From contig JASHSE010000225.1 of assembly GCA_030036975.1 (NCBI GenBank), positions 1 through 12,956 on the forward strand: DNA of 12,956 nt. The letters are read 5' to 3'. Position numbers and translations under genes: made by a program. Origin of the DNA: Xanthobacteraceae bacterium. GTDB lineage: Bacteria; Pseudomonadota; Alphaproteobacteria; Rhizobiales; Xanthobacteraceae. Positions 1 through 6,676 of the stretch are shown in pieces; within the stretch, counting starts at the first letter, position 1; every line of letters begins with the position of its first letter. Below the pieces are notes generated by a model that worked only from the letters and a program-made list of their open reading frames with translations, ran no database searches and was not told where the DNA came from.

Positions 1-723
1 GGGGCAGGAACGGGCGTCGGGCGGGCGGTGTCGCTCGCTCTGCTGCGCGAAGGCTATGCGGTGGTGCTGACCGGCCGGCGCAAGGAAAAGCTCGAAGAGG
101 TGGCGCGCGAAGCCAATGGCCCCACCCTCGTGGTGCCAGCTGACGTCGCCGATCCGGCCTCGGTCAAGGCGCTGTTCGCCAAGACCAAGCAGACGTATGG
201 GCGGCTCGATCTCCTGTTCAACAATGCCGGCATCGGCGCGCCGGCAATGCCGATTGATGAGGTGCCGCTCGACAGGTGGCAGGCGGTGGTCGCCACCAAC
301 CTAACCGGCGTATTCCTGTGCACCCAGGAAGCGATCAAGATCATGAAGGCGCAGAATCCGCGCGGCGGCCGCATCATCAATAATGGCTCGATCTCGGCGC
401 ACACGCCGCGGCCTGGCTCCGCGCCGTATACGGCGACCAAGCATGCGGTCACCGGCCTGACCAAGCAGACCGCACTCGACTGCCGCACCGACGAGATTTG
501 CTGCGGCCAGATCGATATCGGCAATGCCGCGACGCCGCTGACCGAACGCATGGTCCAAGGCGACGGCGTGCTGCAGCCAGACGGCCGCAAGATGATCGAG
601 ACGCGCATGGCCGCCGAGGACGTCGGCCGCGCTGTGGTCTACATGGCGGGCCTGCCGCTCGACACCAACGTGCTATTCATGACGGTGATGGCCAACAAGA
701 TGCCGTTCGTGGGACGCGGCTGA
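1..723 (+). CDS. SDR family oxidoreductase, 5'-truncated by the window edge
   Basis: NAD(P)-dependent short-chain dehydrogenase/reductase; substrate unknown. The reading frame is open from base 1, and the first codons give GAGTGVGR, the cofactor-binding glycine motif, so only the first few residues lie outside the window. The GTG at 28 is an internal Val, not a start. NNAG (about 220-231) and the catalytic set Ser (388-390), Tyr (427-429) and Lys (439-441, as YTATK) are all present. A basic pair (GRR) follows the second beta strand, which in this family usually means NADP(H) preference (inference). The C-terminal stretch with CGQIDIGNAAT and a tail ending KMPFVGRG resembles a common bacterial SDR subgroup, so I regard it as an intact enzyme. 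What precedes it cannot be seen. Confidence 0.93.
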   Translation, partial: GAGTGVGRAVSLALLREGYAVVLTGRRKEKLEEVAREANGPTLVVPADVADPASVKALFAKTKQTYGRLDLLFNNAGIGAPAMPIDEVPLDRWQAVVATNLTGVFLCTQEAIKIMKAQNPRGGRIINNGSISAHTPRPGSAPYTATKHAVTGLTKQTALDCRTDEICCGQIDIGNAATPLTERMVQGDGVLQPDGRKMIETRMAAEDVGRAVVYMAGLPLDTNVLFMTVMANKMPFVGRG

Positions 724-732
724 GCGGGCGTC

Positions 733-831
733 GTGCCGGCTGCCTGGCATGACTTTAACATGCTGCTCGGCACTGCCTCGGCCGCGCTGGTGGCGCTGAC
801 GTTCGTTGCCGCGTCGCAGGACATTGCATGA
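733..831 (+). pseudogene. Remnant of a small-membrane-protein N-terminus abutting vapB
   Basis: This 32-codon frame starts at GTG 733 (an ATG lies at 760) and stops at the TGA at 829-831, overlapping the vapB start as ATGA. It encodes WHDFNMLLGT followed by one hydrophobic segment, ASAALVALTFVAAS. From memory, a WHDFY-LxGTAAATLVxLxFVA pattern is the usual start of a family of uncharacterised proteobacterial membrane proteins. Here it breaks off after about 28 residues and runs into QDIA-stop at the toxin-antitoxin module. I read it as a decayed gene cut by vapBC arrival or by a deletion. It could instead be a tiny leader peptide translationally coupled to vapB. No continuation of the membrane protein is seen after vapC. 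Confidence 0.45.
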
Positions 832-1073
832 GAACGACACTTACCATCGATGACGACTTGGCGATCGAACTGGAGAGACTTCGCCGCAAAGGCAACTTGA
901 GCTTCAAGGAACTCGTCAACGACGTCCTGCGTCGGGGCCTGTGCGCGGCGAATGAACGACCGAAAAAGACCAAGCCATTTAGGACCAGGACCTTCGATCT
1001 CGGTGAGCCGATGATTGACCTCGACAATGTTGCCGAGGCGCTTGCCTATCTGGAAGGCGAAGGACATAAGTGA
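828..1073 (+). CDS. vapB: VapB-type ribbon-helix-helix antitoxin
   Basis: Antitoxin of a type II toxin-antitoxin pair, 81 aa. The N-terminus, MRTTLTIDDDLAIELERL, is the beta strand and first helix of a ribbon-helix-helix DNA-binding fold. SFKELVNDVLRRGL supplies the second helix. The C-terminus (FRTRTFDLGEPMIDLDNVAEAL) fits the toxin-wrapping tail of DUF2191/VapB-like antitoxins. AGGA at 818-821 is six bases before the ATG. The stop overlaps the downstream vapC start by four bases (GTGA), so the two are translationally coupled. Family behaviour predicts that VapB neutralises VapC and that the complex represses its own promoter. No clear operator is visible, because the upstream gap is filled by the membrane-gene remnant. 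Confidence 0.9.
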   Translation: MRTTLTIDDDLAIELERLRRKGNLSFKELVNDVLRRGLCAANERPKKTKPFRTRTFDLGEPMIDLDNVAEALAYLEGEGHK

Positions 1074-1501
1074 TCCTCGTCGACGTAAATCTGCTGTTTT
1101 ACGCAACTAACGAAGCTGCAAAGCAGCATGCAGCGGCGCGCGATTGGCTGGATCGTCGGCTTGCAGGCACGGCTCGGGTCGGCATTCCCTGGCCGGTGCT
1201 TCTTTCGTTCCTTCGTATCATGACGAATATCCGAGCGCTGCCACGCCCGATGACCATGGCGTTGGCTCAACGTCAGGCTTTGGAATGGCTCGCCTGCGAT
1301 TGTGCGTGGATACCGTTGCCGACCGAACGGCATACGCAAATCCTGGGAAGCTTCCTCGGCCTGCCCGGAATTCGCGGCGATCTGGTGCCTGATGCTCATC
1401 TCGCCGCATTAGCGGTCGAGCACGGCCTCATTCTCTGTTCGACCGACGGTGACTTCGCGCGTTTCCCAAGCTTGCGTTGGGAAAATCCGCTCGCACCATG
1501 A
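1070..1501 (+). CDS. vapC: VapC-type PIN-domain ribonuclease toxin
   Basis: Toxin of the pair, 143 aa, with a GTG start and GAAGGA at 1059-1064 as ribosome site inside vapB. PIN-domain toxins are Mg-dependent ribonucleases, often cutting tRNA or rRNA. The N-terminal acidic residue is in ILVDVN. The C-terminal ones are in VPDAHLAALAVEHG and CSTDGDFARF. The body (GIPWPVLLSFLRIMTNIRAL, then a final LRWENPL) follows the pattern of the TIGR00028-like PIN subfamily first noted in Mycobacterium. In that group the usual second Glu motif is replaced by a W-x-VLLxFLR segment, so the toxin looks catalytically intact. Only 13 bp separate it from the convergent gene downstream. The exact RNA target cannot be told from the sequence. 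Confidence 0.9.
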   Translation: MILVDVNLLFYATNEAAKQHAAARDWLDRRLAGTARVGIPWPVLLSFLRIMTNIRALPRPMTMALAQRQALEWLACDCAWIPLPTERHTQILGSFLGLPGIRGDLVPDAHLAALAVEHGLILCSTDGDFARFPSLRWENPLAP

Positions 1502-1514
1502 TTGCATTATGCGA

Positions 1515-1886
1515 TTACCTAAGCTCGGTCACCTTGACGTTGCTCCGCGGCTGCACTTTGGCGAGCGTCTTCACGTCGCCGAGCGCCTTGGCCCAGATGT
1601 TGCACGGACTCGCCAGCCGCGTTTCGTCGGCCTTCGAGATCGGCGTGCGGCCGAAGCCGATGGCGATGGCGTGGCCGTCTGGCCAGTAGGCGATCTCGCC
1701 CGGCGTTACGACGGCGCGCGCATCCTTTTCGCGCGCCACTTTCACCGGAATATCGAAATAAACCTCCTCACCCCAGGTCAACGCCGAACCGCTGATCGGC
1801 AGCGCCGCCGCGATCGCCTTCGCAGTCGGCGTGTCCAAAAGCTCGGCGTCGAGCGTAAGCGAGCCGAAGTCGAAGCGAATACGCAC
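1515..1886 (-). CDS. Cyclophilin-like fold protein (TM1367/DUF369-type)
   Basis: A 123-aa cytoplasmic protein of the cyclophilin-like superfamily typified by Thermotoga TM1367 (PF04126-like). Members have a cyclophilin barrel but no established isomerase activity; the biochemical role is unknown. Seen here are LLDTPTAKAIAAALP near the start, WGEEVYFDIPV (about 38-48), AYWPDGHAIAIGFGRTP (about 66-82) and ASPCNIWAK (about 92-100), in the family order. I chose the GTG at 1886 because AGGAGG lies exactly five bases upstream and the protein then starts MRIRFDFG, as family members do. An ATG at 1901 in frame would add five residues but has a poor ribosome site. No signal peptide or membrane segment is seen. 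It converges on vapC with 13 bp between stops. Confidence 0.85.
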   Translation of the reverse strand: MRIRFDFGSLTLDAELLDTPTAKAIAAALPISGSALTWGEEVYFDIPVKVAREKDARAVVTPGEIAYWPDGHAIAIGFGRTPISKADETRLASPCNIWAKALGDVKTLAKVQPRSNVKVTELR

Positions 1887-1950
1887 GGCGGCCTCCTGCA
1901 TCAGGGCTTGCAGACAGGCCGATCATAGCAAGTCATGCGGCGGCAACACT

Positions 1951-1976
1951 CCCTCTCCCCAAGGCGGGGGAGAGGG
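1951..1976. repeat. GC-rich hairpin, 10-bp perfect stem
   Basis: CCCTCTCCCC (1951-1960) pairs with GGGGAGAGGG (1967-1976) across a six-base loop. It lies between two minus-strand genes and downstream of the exported-protein gene. It could slow or end transcription, but no T-run follows on either strand. It resembles the CCCTCCCC/GGGGAGGG class of dispersed hairpins, and a relative is at 6626-6667. Confidence 0.6.
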
Positions 1977-2007
1977 CAAAGCGGTTTCGCGGAGGGAATG
2001 ACCGCTT

Positions 2008-2337
2008 TCAGCGATGCCAGCCGCGGCCCCAACGGCCCCAACCGCCGTAGCCCCAACGGCCGTAGCCGAAGGCGAAGCGCGGGCCAGGACGCCAATAAGG
2101 CCCGTAGTACGGCCCCGGCCACACCACATAGGGCGGCGGCGCGTAAGCATAATAGGCAACCGGCGGGGGCGGCGGATAGGCATAACCCTCCTGGACCGGC
2201 GGCGGCGCATAAGCCGCGGGCGGCGCCTGATATTGCGGCACCTGGATATCGGCGGCCTTCGCGCTGTGCAGTCCGGCCCCGCCAAGCGCCAACAGGCTGA
2301 CGCCGGCAGCGAGCGACACCTTGATTATTCTATGCAT
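2008..2337 (-). CDS. Small exported Pro/Tyr/Gly-rich protein
   Basis: A 109-aa protein of unknown function. Residues 1-28 form a signal peptide: HRIIK, a hydrophobic run VSLAAGVSLLALGGAGL, and a cleavage site at AKA before ADIQVPQ. The mature part has two low-complexity blocks. The first is Pro/Tyr/Ala-rich, with repeated APPP and YPPPPP motifs. The second is a Trp/Gly/Arg/Tyr-rich tail (GRWGYGGWGRWGRGWHR). The lack of globular sequence suggests an envelope or surface protein with a disordered or cell-wall-interacting tail (inference). Similar short exported proteins are frequent in Bradyrhizobium relatives. CGGAG lies seven bases before the ATG. The high tail charge and aromatic content could also suit polymer or nucleic-acid binding, which is untested. 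Confidence 0.75.
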   Translation of the reverse strand: MHRIIKVSLAAGVSLLALGGAGLHSAKAADIQVPQYQAPPAAYAPPPVQEGYAYPPPPPVAYYAYAPPPYVVWPGPYYGPYWRPGPRFAFGYGRWGYGGWGRWGRGWHR

Positions 2338-2448
2338 TTGCTTGCTCCGTGATGGCGTCCCACGCCTGCATTGAACATAAGCGGAGCGGCGGAATTAGAG
2401 CCGAGCGGCGGCGGATTTTGGCAATTACGGCAACGGCTGTTCAGAATG

Positions 2449-2497
2449 GTCATTCCAGGGCCAAGCCAAGCGAGAAGCCGCAGCGATTCGGAATGAC
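2449..2497. repeat. Palindromic intergenic element with GTCATTCC/GGAATGAC ends
   Basis: The 49-bp segment begins GTCATTCC (2449-2456) and ends with its exact reverse complement GGAATGAC (2490-2497), with a GC-rich middle. Similar GTCATTCC...GGAATGAC elements are, from memory, widely dispersed in Bradyrhizobium-type genomes. The rest of the gap 2338-2548 shows nothing else I can support. A short promoter candidate for the transporter follows at 2549-2579. Confidence 0.5.
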
Positions 2498-2548
2498 TAC
2501 CCTTCGCGCCTTCGGCCCGCGAGTTCACAAGCCAAGGGCAACACCACG

Positions 2549-2579
2549 TTGCGCACAGGCACGTGGATCGGGCTATAAC
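2549..2579 (+). promoter_or_regulatory. Candidate sigma-70-like promoter of the nucleoside transporter
   Basis: TTGCGC (2549-2554) and TATAAC (2574-2579) are separated by 19 bp, or 18 bp if the -10 is read as CTATAA. They end 29 bp before the ATG at 2609. The -10 is good; the -35 and spacing are mediocre. Confidence 0.3.
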
Positions 2580-2608
2580 GTGGCGGGGCACTTGGGGCTT
2601 TGTCGTTC

Positions 2609-3871
2609 ATGCAGCACCTGCAATCGGCGCTTGGCGTCATCGCCATTCTCGCCATCGCTTTGGCCCTCAGCGAGAACCGCCGCGCGGTGCCGTGGCGCCC
2701 GGTCGCGATCGGGCTTGCCGTCACCTTTGCGCTGGCGCTGTTGATGCTCAAGGTGCCGCAGGTCGAAGTCGGCTTCGCCCTGATCACCCGCGCGGTCGAC
2801 GCAATCGCCGCGGCAACGCGCGCCGGCACGTCATTCGTGTTCGGCTATGTGGGCGGCGGCGATCCGCCGTTTGCGGCGACAGCACCGCGCGCCGAATTCA
2901 TCCTGGCCTTCCAGGCGCTGCCGGTCATTCTGGTGATGAGCGTGCTGTCGTCGCTGTTGTTCTATTGGCGCATCATGCCGCCGATCGTGCGCGGCTTTTC
3001 CTGGGCGCTCACCCGCGCGCTCGATGTCGGCGGCGCGGTCGGGCTGTCGACCGCGGCCAACATTTTCGTCGGCCAGGTCGAGGCGCCGCTGTTCATCCGG
3101 CCATATCTCGCAAAACTGTCGCGCAGCGAAATGTTCGTGGTGATGACCGGCGGCATGGCCGGCATCGCCGGCACCGTGTTCGTGCTCTACGCCACCATCT
3201 TGGCGCCCGTCATTCCCGAGGCCGCCGGCCACATCGTGATCGCTTCCGTGCTCGGCGCACCGGCGGCCATCCTGGTGAGTCTCATCATGGTGCCGGATCC
3301 GAAACAGCACCACACCAGCGGCACGCTCGGCGAGATCGGCCAATCCGCCGAATCGACCATGGACGCCATCGTCAAAGGCACCACGTCCGGCCTTGAGCTT
3401 CTGCTCAACATCGTCGCCATGCTGATCGTATTCGTGGCGCTGGTCTATCTGACCAACGCGATACTCGGATTGCTGCCCGCCGTCTTCGGCGCGCCGCTCA
3501 CCTTGCAGCGCGTGCTCGGCTGGATCATGGCGCCGGTGTGCTGGCTGATCGGCGTGCCGTGGGCGCAGGCGGTGACGGCGGGCGGCCTGATGGGGATCAA
3601 GACCGTTCTCAACGAACTCATCGCCTATCTCGATCTCGCCGCGCTGCCGCCCGACGCGCTCGATCCGCGCTCGCGCCTGATCATGCTCTACGCCATGTGC
3701 GGCTTCGCCAATTTCGGCTCGCTCGGCATCATGATCGCCGGGCTTGCGACGATGTGCCCGGAAAAGCGCGACGAGGTGATCTCGCTCGGGCTGAAGTCGA
3801 TCGTTTCCGGAACGCTGACGACGTGCCTGCTTGGGGCGATCGTGGGGGTGCTGACGCCAGGGGTCGGCTGA
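2609..3871 (+). CDS. NupC-type concentrative nucleoside transporter
   Basis: Inner-membrane cation-coupled nucleoside importer of the CNT family, 420 aa, the usual bacterial length. Domains in order are an N-terminal CNT region (SENRRAVPWR at 21-30), a gate-like middle, and a C-terminal CNT region. Signatures seen are GQVEAPLFIRPYL (155-167), TVLNELIAY (332-340) and CGFANFGSLGIMI (364-376). By analogy with Vibrio CNT, the Glu residues of the first two (158 and 336) should contact the nucleoside ribose. I take ATG 2609 because the protein then begins MQHLQSALG, as relatives do; an in-frame TTG at 2600 is less likely. The ribosome site is weak (GGGG at 2594-2597). The gene stands alone and converges on the Usg gene across a heptamer repeat. 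Exact nucleoside preference is not readable. Confidence 0.93.
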   Translation: MQHLQSALGVIAILAIALALSENRRAVPWRPVAIGLAVTFALALLMLKVPQVEVGFALITRAVDAIAAATRAGTSFVFGYVGGGDPPFAATAPRAEFILAFQALPVILVMSVLSSLLFYWRIMPPIVRGFSWALTRALDVGGAVGLSTAANIFVGQVEAPLFIRPYLAKLSRSEMFVVMTGGMAGIAGTVFVLYATILAPVIPEAAGHIVIASVLGAPAAILVSLIMVPDPKQHHTSGTLGEIGQSAESTMDAIVKGTTSGLELLLNIVAMLIVFVALVYLTNAILGLLPAVFGAPLTLQRVLGWIMAPVCWLIGVPWAQAVTAGGLMGIKTVLNELIAYLDLAALPPDALDPRSRLIMLYAMCGFANFGSLGIMIAGLATMCPEKRDEVISLGLKSIVSGTLTTCLLGAIVGVLTPGVG

Positions 3872-3893
3872 TCAGGCATCGGGGATCAAACAT

Positions 3894-3948
3894 GATCCTA
3901 ATGCCTAATGCCTAATGCCTAATGCCTAATGCCTGATACCTGATACTG
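3894..3948. repeat. 7-bp tandem repeat (ATGCCTA)n between convergent genes
   Basis: Four perfect ATGCCTA units occupy 3901-3928. They are preceded by a degenerate unit (GATCCTA, 3894-3900) and followed by ATGCCTG, ATACCTG and a partial ATACTG. The segment ATGCCTGAT (3929-3937) is the reverse complement of ATCAGGCAT (3871-3879), which begins at the last base of the transporter stop, so the array can also form one arm of a hairpin. The unit count may vary between strains by slippage. Confidence 0.85.
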
Positions 3949-3951
3949 CCA

Positions 3952-4239
3952 TCAGTGCAGCCTGAACTCGCCGTCGATGGCGCGGATTTCGGCGGGCTTG
4001 ATCAGCTTGGCATGCGCCACGGTGATCGAGTGCAAAGGGCCTTCCAGTTCTTCCAGCCAGAAATTGAGGAATTTGTTGAGGGCAGGAAAATCCGGACACA
4101 AATCGTAGTCCTGCCAGACGTAAGTCTGCAAAAGCCATGGATGATCGGGGCGCCGATACAAGATGTTGGCGGTCGTCAGACCATAGCCTTCGAGCTGCCG
4201 GCGAAAGTCCTGTGAAACTGAAGCCTCATTCGACACCAT
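3952..4239 (-). CDS. Usg-family protein
   Basis: A 95-aa protein matching the Usg family, named from the gene beside the trp genes of Caulobacter. Its molecular function is unknown. Family landmarks are FRRQLEGYGLTTANILYRRP, DHPWLLQTYVWQDYDLCPDFP, NFWLEELEGPLHSITVAH and the terminal IDGEFRLH, covering almost the whole protein. I start at ATG 4239 because GGAGG lies five bases upstream. Two upstream in-frame ATGs (4287, 4251) would add 16 or 4 residues without a comparable ribosome site and without family similarity. No signal peptide or membrane segment is seen. There are no trp genes nearby, so the Caulobacter linkage is not kept. It is transcribed divergently from groESL, with a 400-bp control region between them. 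Confidence 0.88.
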   Translation of the reverse strand: MVSNEASVSQDFRRQLEGYGLTTANILYRRPDHPWLLQTYVWQDYDLCPDFPALNKFLNFWLEELEGPLHSITVAHAKLIKPAEIRAIDGEFRLH

Positions 4240-4301
4240 TGTGCCCTCCATCCCACCGCAGGAAGTCTTCGAGACTCGCTCTCCCATTTCAAGCCTCGAA
4301 T

Positions 4302-4324
4302 TTGAATAAGTTGTTTATTTTCAA
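4302..4324. promoter_or_regulatory. AT-rich imperfect dyad upstream of the Usg gene
   Basis: TTGAA (4302-4306) and TTCAA (4320-4324) flank an AT-rich core with partial further symmetry, in otherwise GC-rich DNA, 63 bp upstream of the Usg start. It could be part of the Usg promoter or a regulator site. No standard -35/-10 pair is convincing. The remainder of 4240-4480 shows only a repeated TTGCTAA (4349 and 4433 areas) and no gene. Confidence 0.25.
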
Positions 4325-4480
4325 TGCATTAGCAGCATCATCCGACCCTTGCTAACAGTAGGGGTGCCGCTGCTGTCGTCGGACCAACCGAGCTCGGCTC
4401 GGAACGGTTTCTAGCCAGCAGGCGGGAAATTTTTGCTAAGACCCTGGAACCCCTACGCATTTACCGACGCACGATTTCTG

Positions 4481-4507
4481 TTGGCAATCTCGATAAGTGA
4501 GTGCTAA
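4481..4507 (+). promoter_or_regulatory. CIRCE operator (HrcA site), degenerate left arm
   Basis: TTGGCAATC (4481-4489), nine spacer bases, then GAGTGCTAA (4499-4507). The CIRCE consensus is TTAGCACTC-N9-GAGTGCTAA. The right arm is perfect and the left matches 7 of 9. The spacing is exact and the position upstream of groES is the expected one. HrcA repressor binding here is predicted; hrcA itself is not in the window. Confidence 0.85.
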
Positions 4508-4524
4508 AAAATTTCCAGGCGCCT

Positions 4525-4555
4525 CTTGCGGGCCAAAATTCATGTCCTTATTTGG
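4525..4555 (+). promoter_or_regulatory. Candidate RpoH (sigma-32) promoter of groESL
   Basis: CTTG (4525-4528), 18 bases, then CTTATTTGG (4547-4555) fits the alphaproteobacterial heat-shock pattern CTTG-N17/18-CYTATnTnnG apart from the last base. It lies between the CIRCE element and groES, giving an untranslated leader of roughly 75-80 bases. It is found by eye, without scoring. Confidence 0.4.
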
Positions 4556-4639
4556 CCGCCAAGCGGTCAGGCGAGGGAACCGCACCGGGCCGCTTAGATC
4601 AACGTTTCTCACGTCTGTTCAATAGCTTAGGAGGGCACC

Positions 4640-4954
4640 ATGAAGTTTCGTCCGCTTCACGACCGCGTTGTCGTCAAGCGCATCGACGCCGAGGAGAAGT
4701 CCGCGGGCGGCATCATCATTCCGGACACCGCCAAGGAGAAGCCGTCGCAAGGCGAAGTCATCGCCGTTGGTCCGGGAGGCCGCGACGAGAGCGGCAAGCT
4801 GATCCCGATCGACATCAAAGTCGGCGACCGCGTGCTGTTCGGTAAATGGTCGGGCACCGAGGTCAAGATCGATGGCCAGGAGCTCCTGATCATGAAGGAG
4901 TCCGACATCATGGGCGTGCTCGACGAGCCGGCGGCCAAGAAGAAGGCCGCCTAA
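4640..4954 (+). CDS. groES: Co-chaperonin GroES
   Basis: The 10-kDa lid of the GroEL folding chamber, 104 aa, cytoplasmic heptamer. MKFRPLHDRVVVKRI begins the beta barrel. Residues about 17-33 (EEKSAGGIIIPDTAKEKP) are the mobile loop with the hydrophobic GGIIIP contact that docks on the GroEL apical domain. GEVIAVGPGGRDESGK and VGDRVLFGKWSGTEV follow, with the family's closing DIMGVLD. The C-terminus carries a short AAKKKAA extension. AGGAGG at 4629-4634 gives an ideal ribosome site five bases before ATG. It is the first gene of the groESL operon, with groEL 35 bp downstream, and CIRCE and a possible RpoH promoter upstream suggest heat-induced control. Confidence 0.98.
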   Translation: MKFRPLHDRVVVKRIDAEEKSAGGIIIPDTAKEKPSQGEVIAVGPGGRDESGKLIPIDIKVGDRVLFGKWSGTEVKIDGQELLIMKESDIMGVLDEPAAKKKAA

Positions 4955-4989
4955 CGCCCCGCGTTCGTCAATATCAGGAGTGAATCCAA

Positions 4990-6621
4990 ATGGCTGCAAA
5001 GGAAGTCAGATTCTCGGTCGACGCGCGCGACAAGATGCTGCGCGGCGTCGACATTCTCGCCAATGCCGTGAAGGTGACGCTCGGCCCGAAGGGCCGCAAC
5101 GTCGTGCTCGATAAGAGCTTCGGCGCGCCGCGCATCACCAAGGACGGCGTCACTGTCGCCAAGGAGATCGAGCTCGACGACAAGTTCGAGAACATGGGCG
5201 CCCAGATGGTGCGTGAGGTTGCGTCAAAAACCTCCGATATCGCCGGCGACGGCACCACCACGGCGACCGTGCTCGCCGCGGCGATCGTCAAGGAAGGCTC
5301 CAAGGCGGTGGCCGCGGGCATGAACCCGATGGATCTCAAGCGCGGCATCGACCTTGCCGTCGAAACGGTGGTCGATGAGCTGAAGAAAAACTCGAAGAAG
5401 ATCACCTCGAACGACGAGATCGCCCAGGTCGGCACCATTTCGGCCAACGGCGACCAGGAGATCGGCCGCTTCCTCGCCGACGCCATGAAGCGGGTCGGCA
5501 ACGAAGGCGTGATCACGGTCGAAGAGGCCAAGAGCCTGGAGACCGAGCTCGACGTCGTCGAGGGCATGCAGTTCGATCGCGGCTACATCTCGCCCTACTT
5601 CATCACCAATGCGGACAAGATGCGCGTGGAGATGGAGGACCCCTATATCCTCATCAACGAGAAGAAGCTGTCCGCGCTCAACGAGCTGCTGCCGCTGCTT
5701 GAGGCGGTGGTGCAGACCGGCAAGCCGCTTCTGATCGTGGCGGAGGACGTCGAGGGCGAGGCGCTCGCCACGCTCGTCGTCAATAAGCTGCGCGGCGGCC
5801 TGAAAGTCGCCGCCGTGAAGGCTCCCGGCTTCGGCGACCGCCGCAAGGCCATGCTGCAGGACATCGCCGTCCTGACCGCCGGCCAAGCGATCAGCGAGGA
5901 TCTCGGCATCAAGCTCGAGAACGTCGCGCTGAACATGCTGGGCCGCGCCAAGAAGGTGACGATCGACAAGGAGAACACCACGATCGTCAACGGCGCCGGC
6001 AAGAAGGCCGACATCGAGGCGCGCATTGCCCAGATCAAGGCGCAGATCGAGGAGACCACCTCCGACTACGATCGCGAGAAGCTGCAGGAGCGGTTGGCCA
6101 AGCTCGCCGGCGGCGTCGCGGTGATCCGGGTCGGCGGCGCCACCGAGGTCGAGGTCAAGGAGCGCAAGGATCGCGTCGACGACGCGATGCATGCGACCCG
6201 CGCCGCGGTCGAGGAAGGCATCCTGCCGGGCGGCGGCGTGGCGCTTCTTCGCGCCGTGGCCGCGCTCAAGAAGGTGCGCACCGACAACGACGACCAGCGT
6301 CACGGCGTCGAGATCGTGCGCAAGGCGCTGTCCTGGCCGGCGCGCCAGATTGCGATCAATTCCGGCGACGACGGCTCGGTCGTGGTCGGCAAGATTCTCG
6401 AGAAGGAGCAGTACGCCTACGGCTATGACGCCCAGAGCGGCGACTACGTCGACATGGTGAAGAAGGGCATCATCGATCCGACCAAGGTCGTGCGCACTGC
6501 GCTCCAAGACGCCTCCTCGGTCGCCGGTCTGCTCATTACCACCGAGGCCATGGTCGCCGAACTGCCGAAGAAGAAGGAAATGCCCGCCATGCCTCCGGGC
6601 GGCGGCGGCATGGACTTCTGA
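4990..6621 (+). CDS. groEL: Chaperonin GroEL
   Basis: ATP-driven 60-kDa chaperonin subunit, 543 aa, full length, forming the double-heptamer folding chamber. The ATP site is seen as LGPKGRNVVL (31-40) and GDGTTTATVLA (86-96), whose Asp87 binds the metal. The second catalytic acid is in RVDDAMHATRAAVEEG (about 394-409), followed by the LPGGGVALLRA signature. The apical domain (about 190-375) includes YISPYFI and APGFGDRRKAM. The C-terminal tail is short, MPPGGGGMDF, rather than long GGM repeats. CAGGAG at 4975-4980 is nine bases before ATG. It is cotranscribed with groES and closed by an intrinsic terminator. Relatives of this group usually carry several groEL copies, so this may not be the only one. 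No key residue is missing. Confidence 0.98.
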   Translation: MAAKEVRFSVDARDKMLRGVDILANAVKVTLGPKGRNVVLDKSFGAPRITKDGVTVAKEIELDDKFENMGAQMVREVASKTSDIAGDGTTTATVLAAAIVKEGSKAVAAGMNPMDLKRGIDLAVETVVDELKKNSKKITSNDEIAQVGTISANGDQEIGRFLADAMKRVGNEGVITVEEAKSLETELDVVEGMQFDRGYISPYFITNADKMRVEMEDPYILINEKKLSALNELLPLLEAVVQTGKPLLIVAEDVEGEALATLVVNKLRGGLKVAAVKAPGFGDRRKAMLQDIAVLTAGQAISEDLGIKLENVALNMLGRAKKVTIDKENTTIVNGAGKKADIEARIAQIKAQIEETTSDYDREKLQERLAKLAGGVAVIRVGGATEVEVKERKDRVDDAMHATRAAVEEGILPGGGVALLRAVAALKKVRTDNDDQRHGVEIVRKALSWPARQIAINSGDDGSVVVGKILEKEQYAYGYDAQSGDYVDMVKKGIIDPTKVVRTALQDASSVAGLLITTEAMVAELPKKKEMPAMPPGGGGMDF

Positions 6622-6625
6622 TCGG

Positions 6626-6667
6626 CCCCCACCCTAACCTCCCCGCAAGCGGGGGGATTGGGAGGGG
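6626..6667. repeat. GC-rich imperfect hairpin just after groEL
   Basis: CCTCCCCGC-AA-GCGGGG forms the core (about 6638-6654). CCCC.CCC on the left (6626-6633) can pair with GGG.GGGG on the right (6659-6666). This is a compact dispersed-hairpin type, similar to 1951-1976, placed between the groEL stop and its terminator. It might protect the mRNA 3' end (inference). Confidence 0.55.
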
Positions 6668-6676
6668 AAAAATGCG

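Noticed and set aside
1..723. SDR gene starting at GTG 28
   Set aside because: The frame is open to base 1 and the first nine codons encode the glycine-rich cofactor motif, so the true start lies outside the window.
1070..1501. VapC with a missing second acidic residue (inactive toxin)
   Set aside because: The GIPWPVLLSFLR form is normal in the TIGR00028-like PIN subfamily, and the other acidic residues are present.
2563..3396. Second plus-strand frame overlapping the nucleoside transporter
   Set aside because: Arg/His-rich out-of-frame shadow; the transporter frame carries all family signatures.
3894..3948. CRISPR-like array
   Set aside because: The units are 7 bp, contiguous, without spacers, and no cas genes are present; it is a simple tandem repeat.
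5224..6507. Long minus-strand open frame opposite groEL (427 codons)
   Set aside because: It is His/Asp/Leu-rich shadow sequence produced by GC-rich codon bias of groEL, with no recognisable domain.
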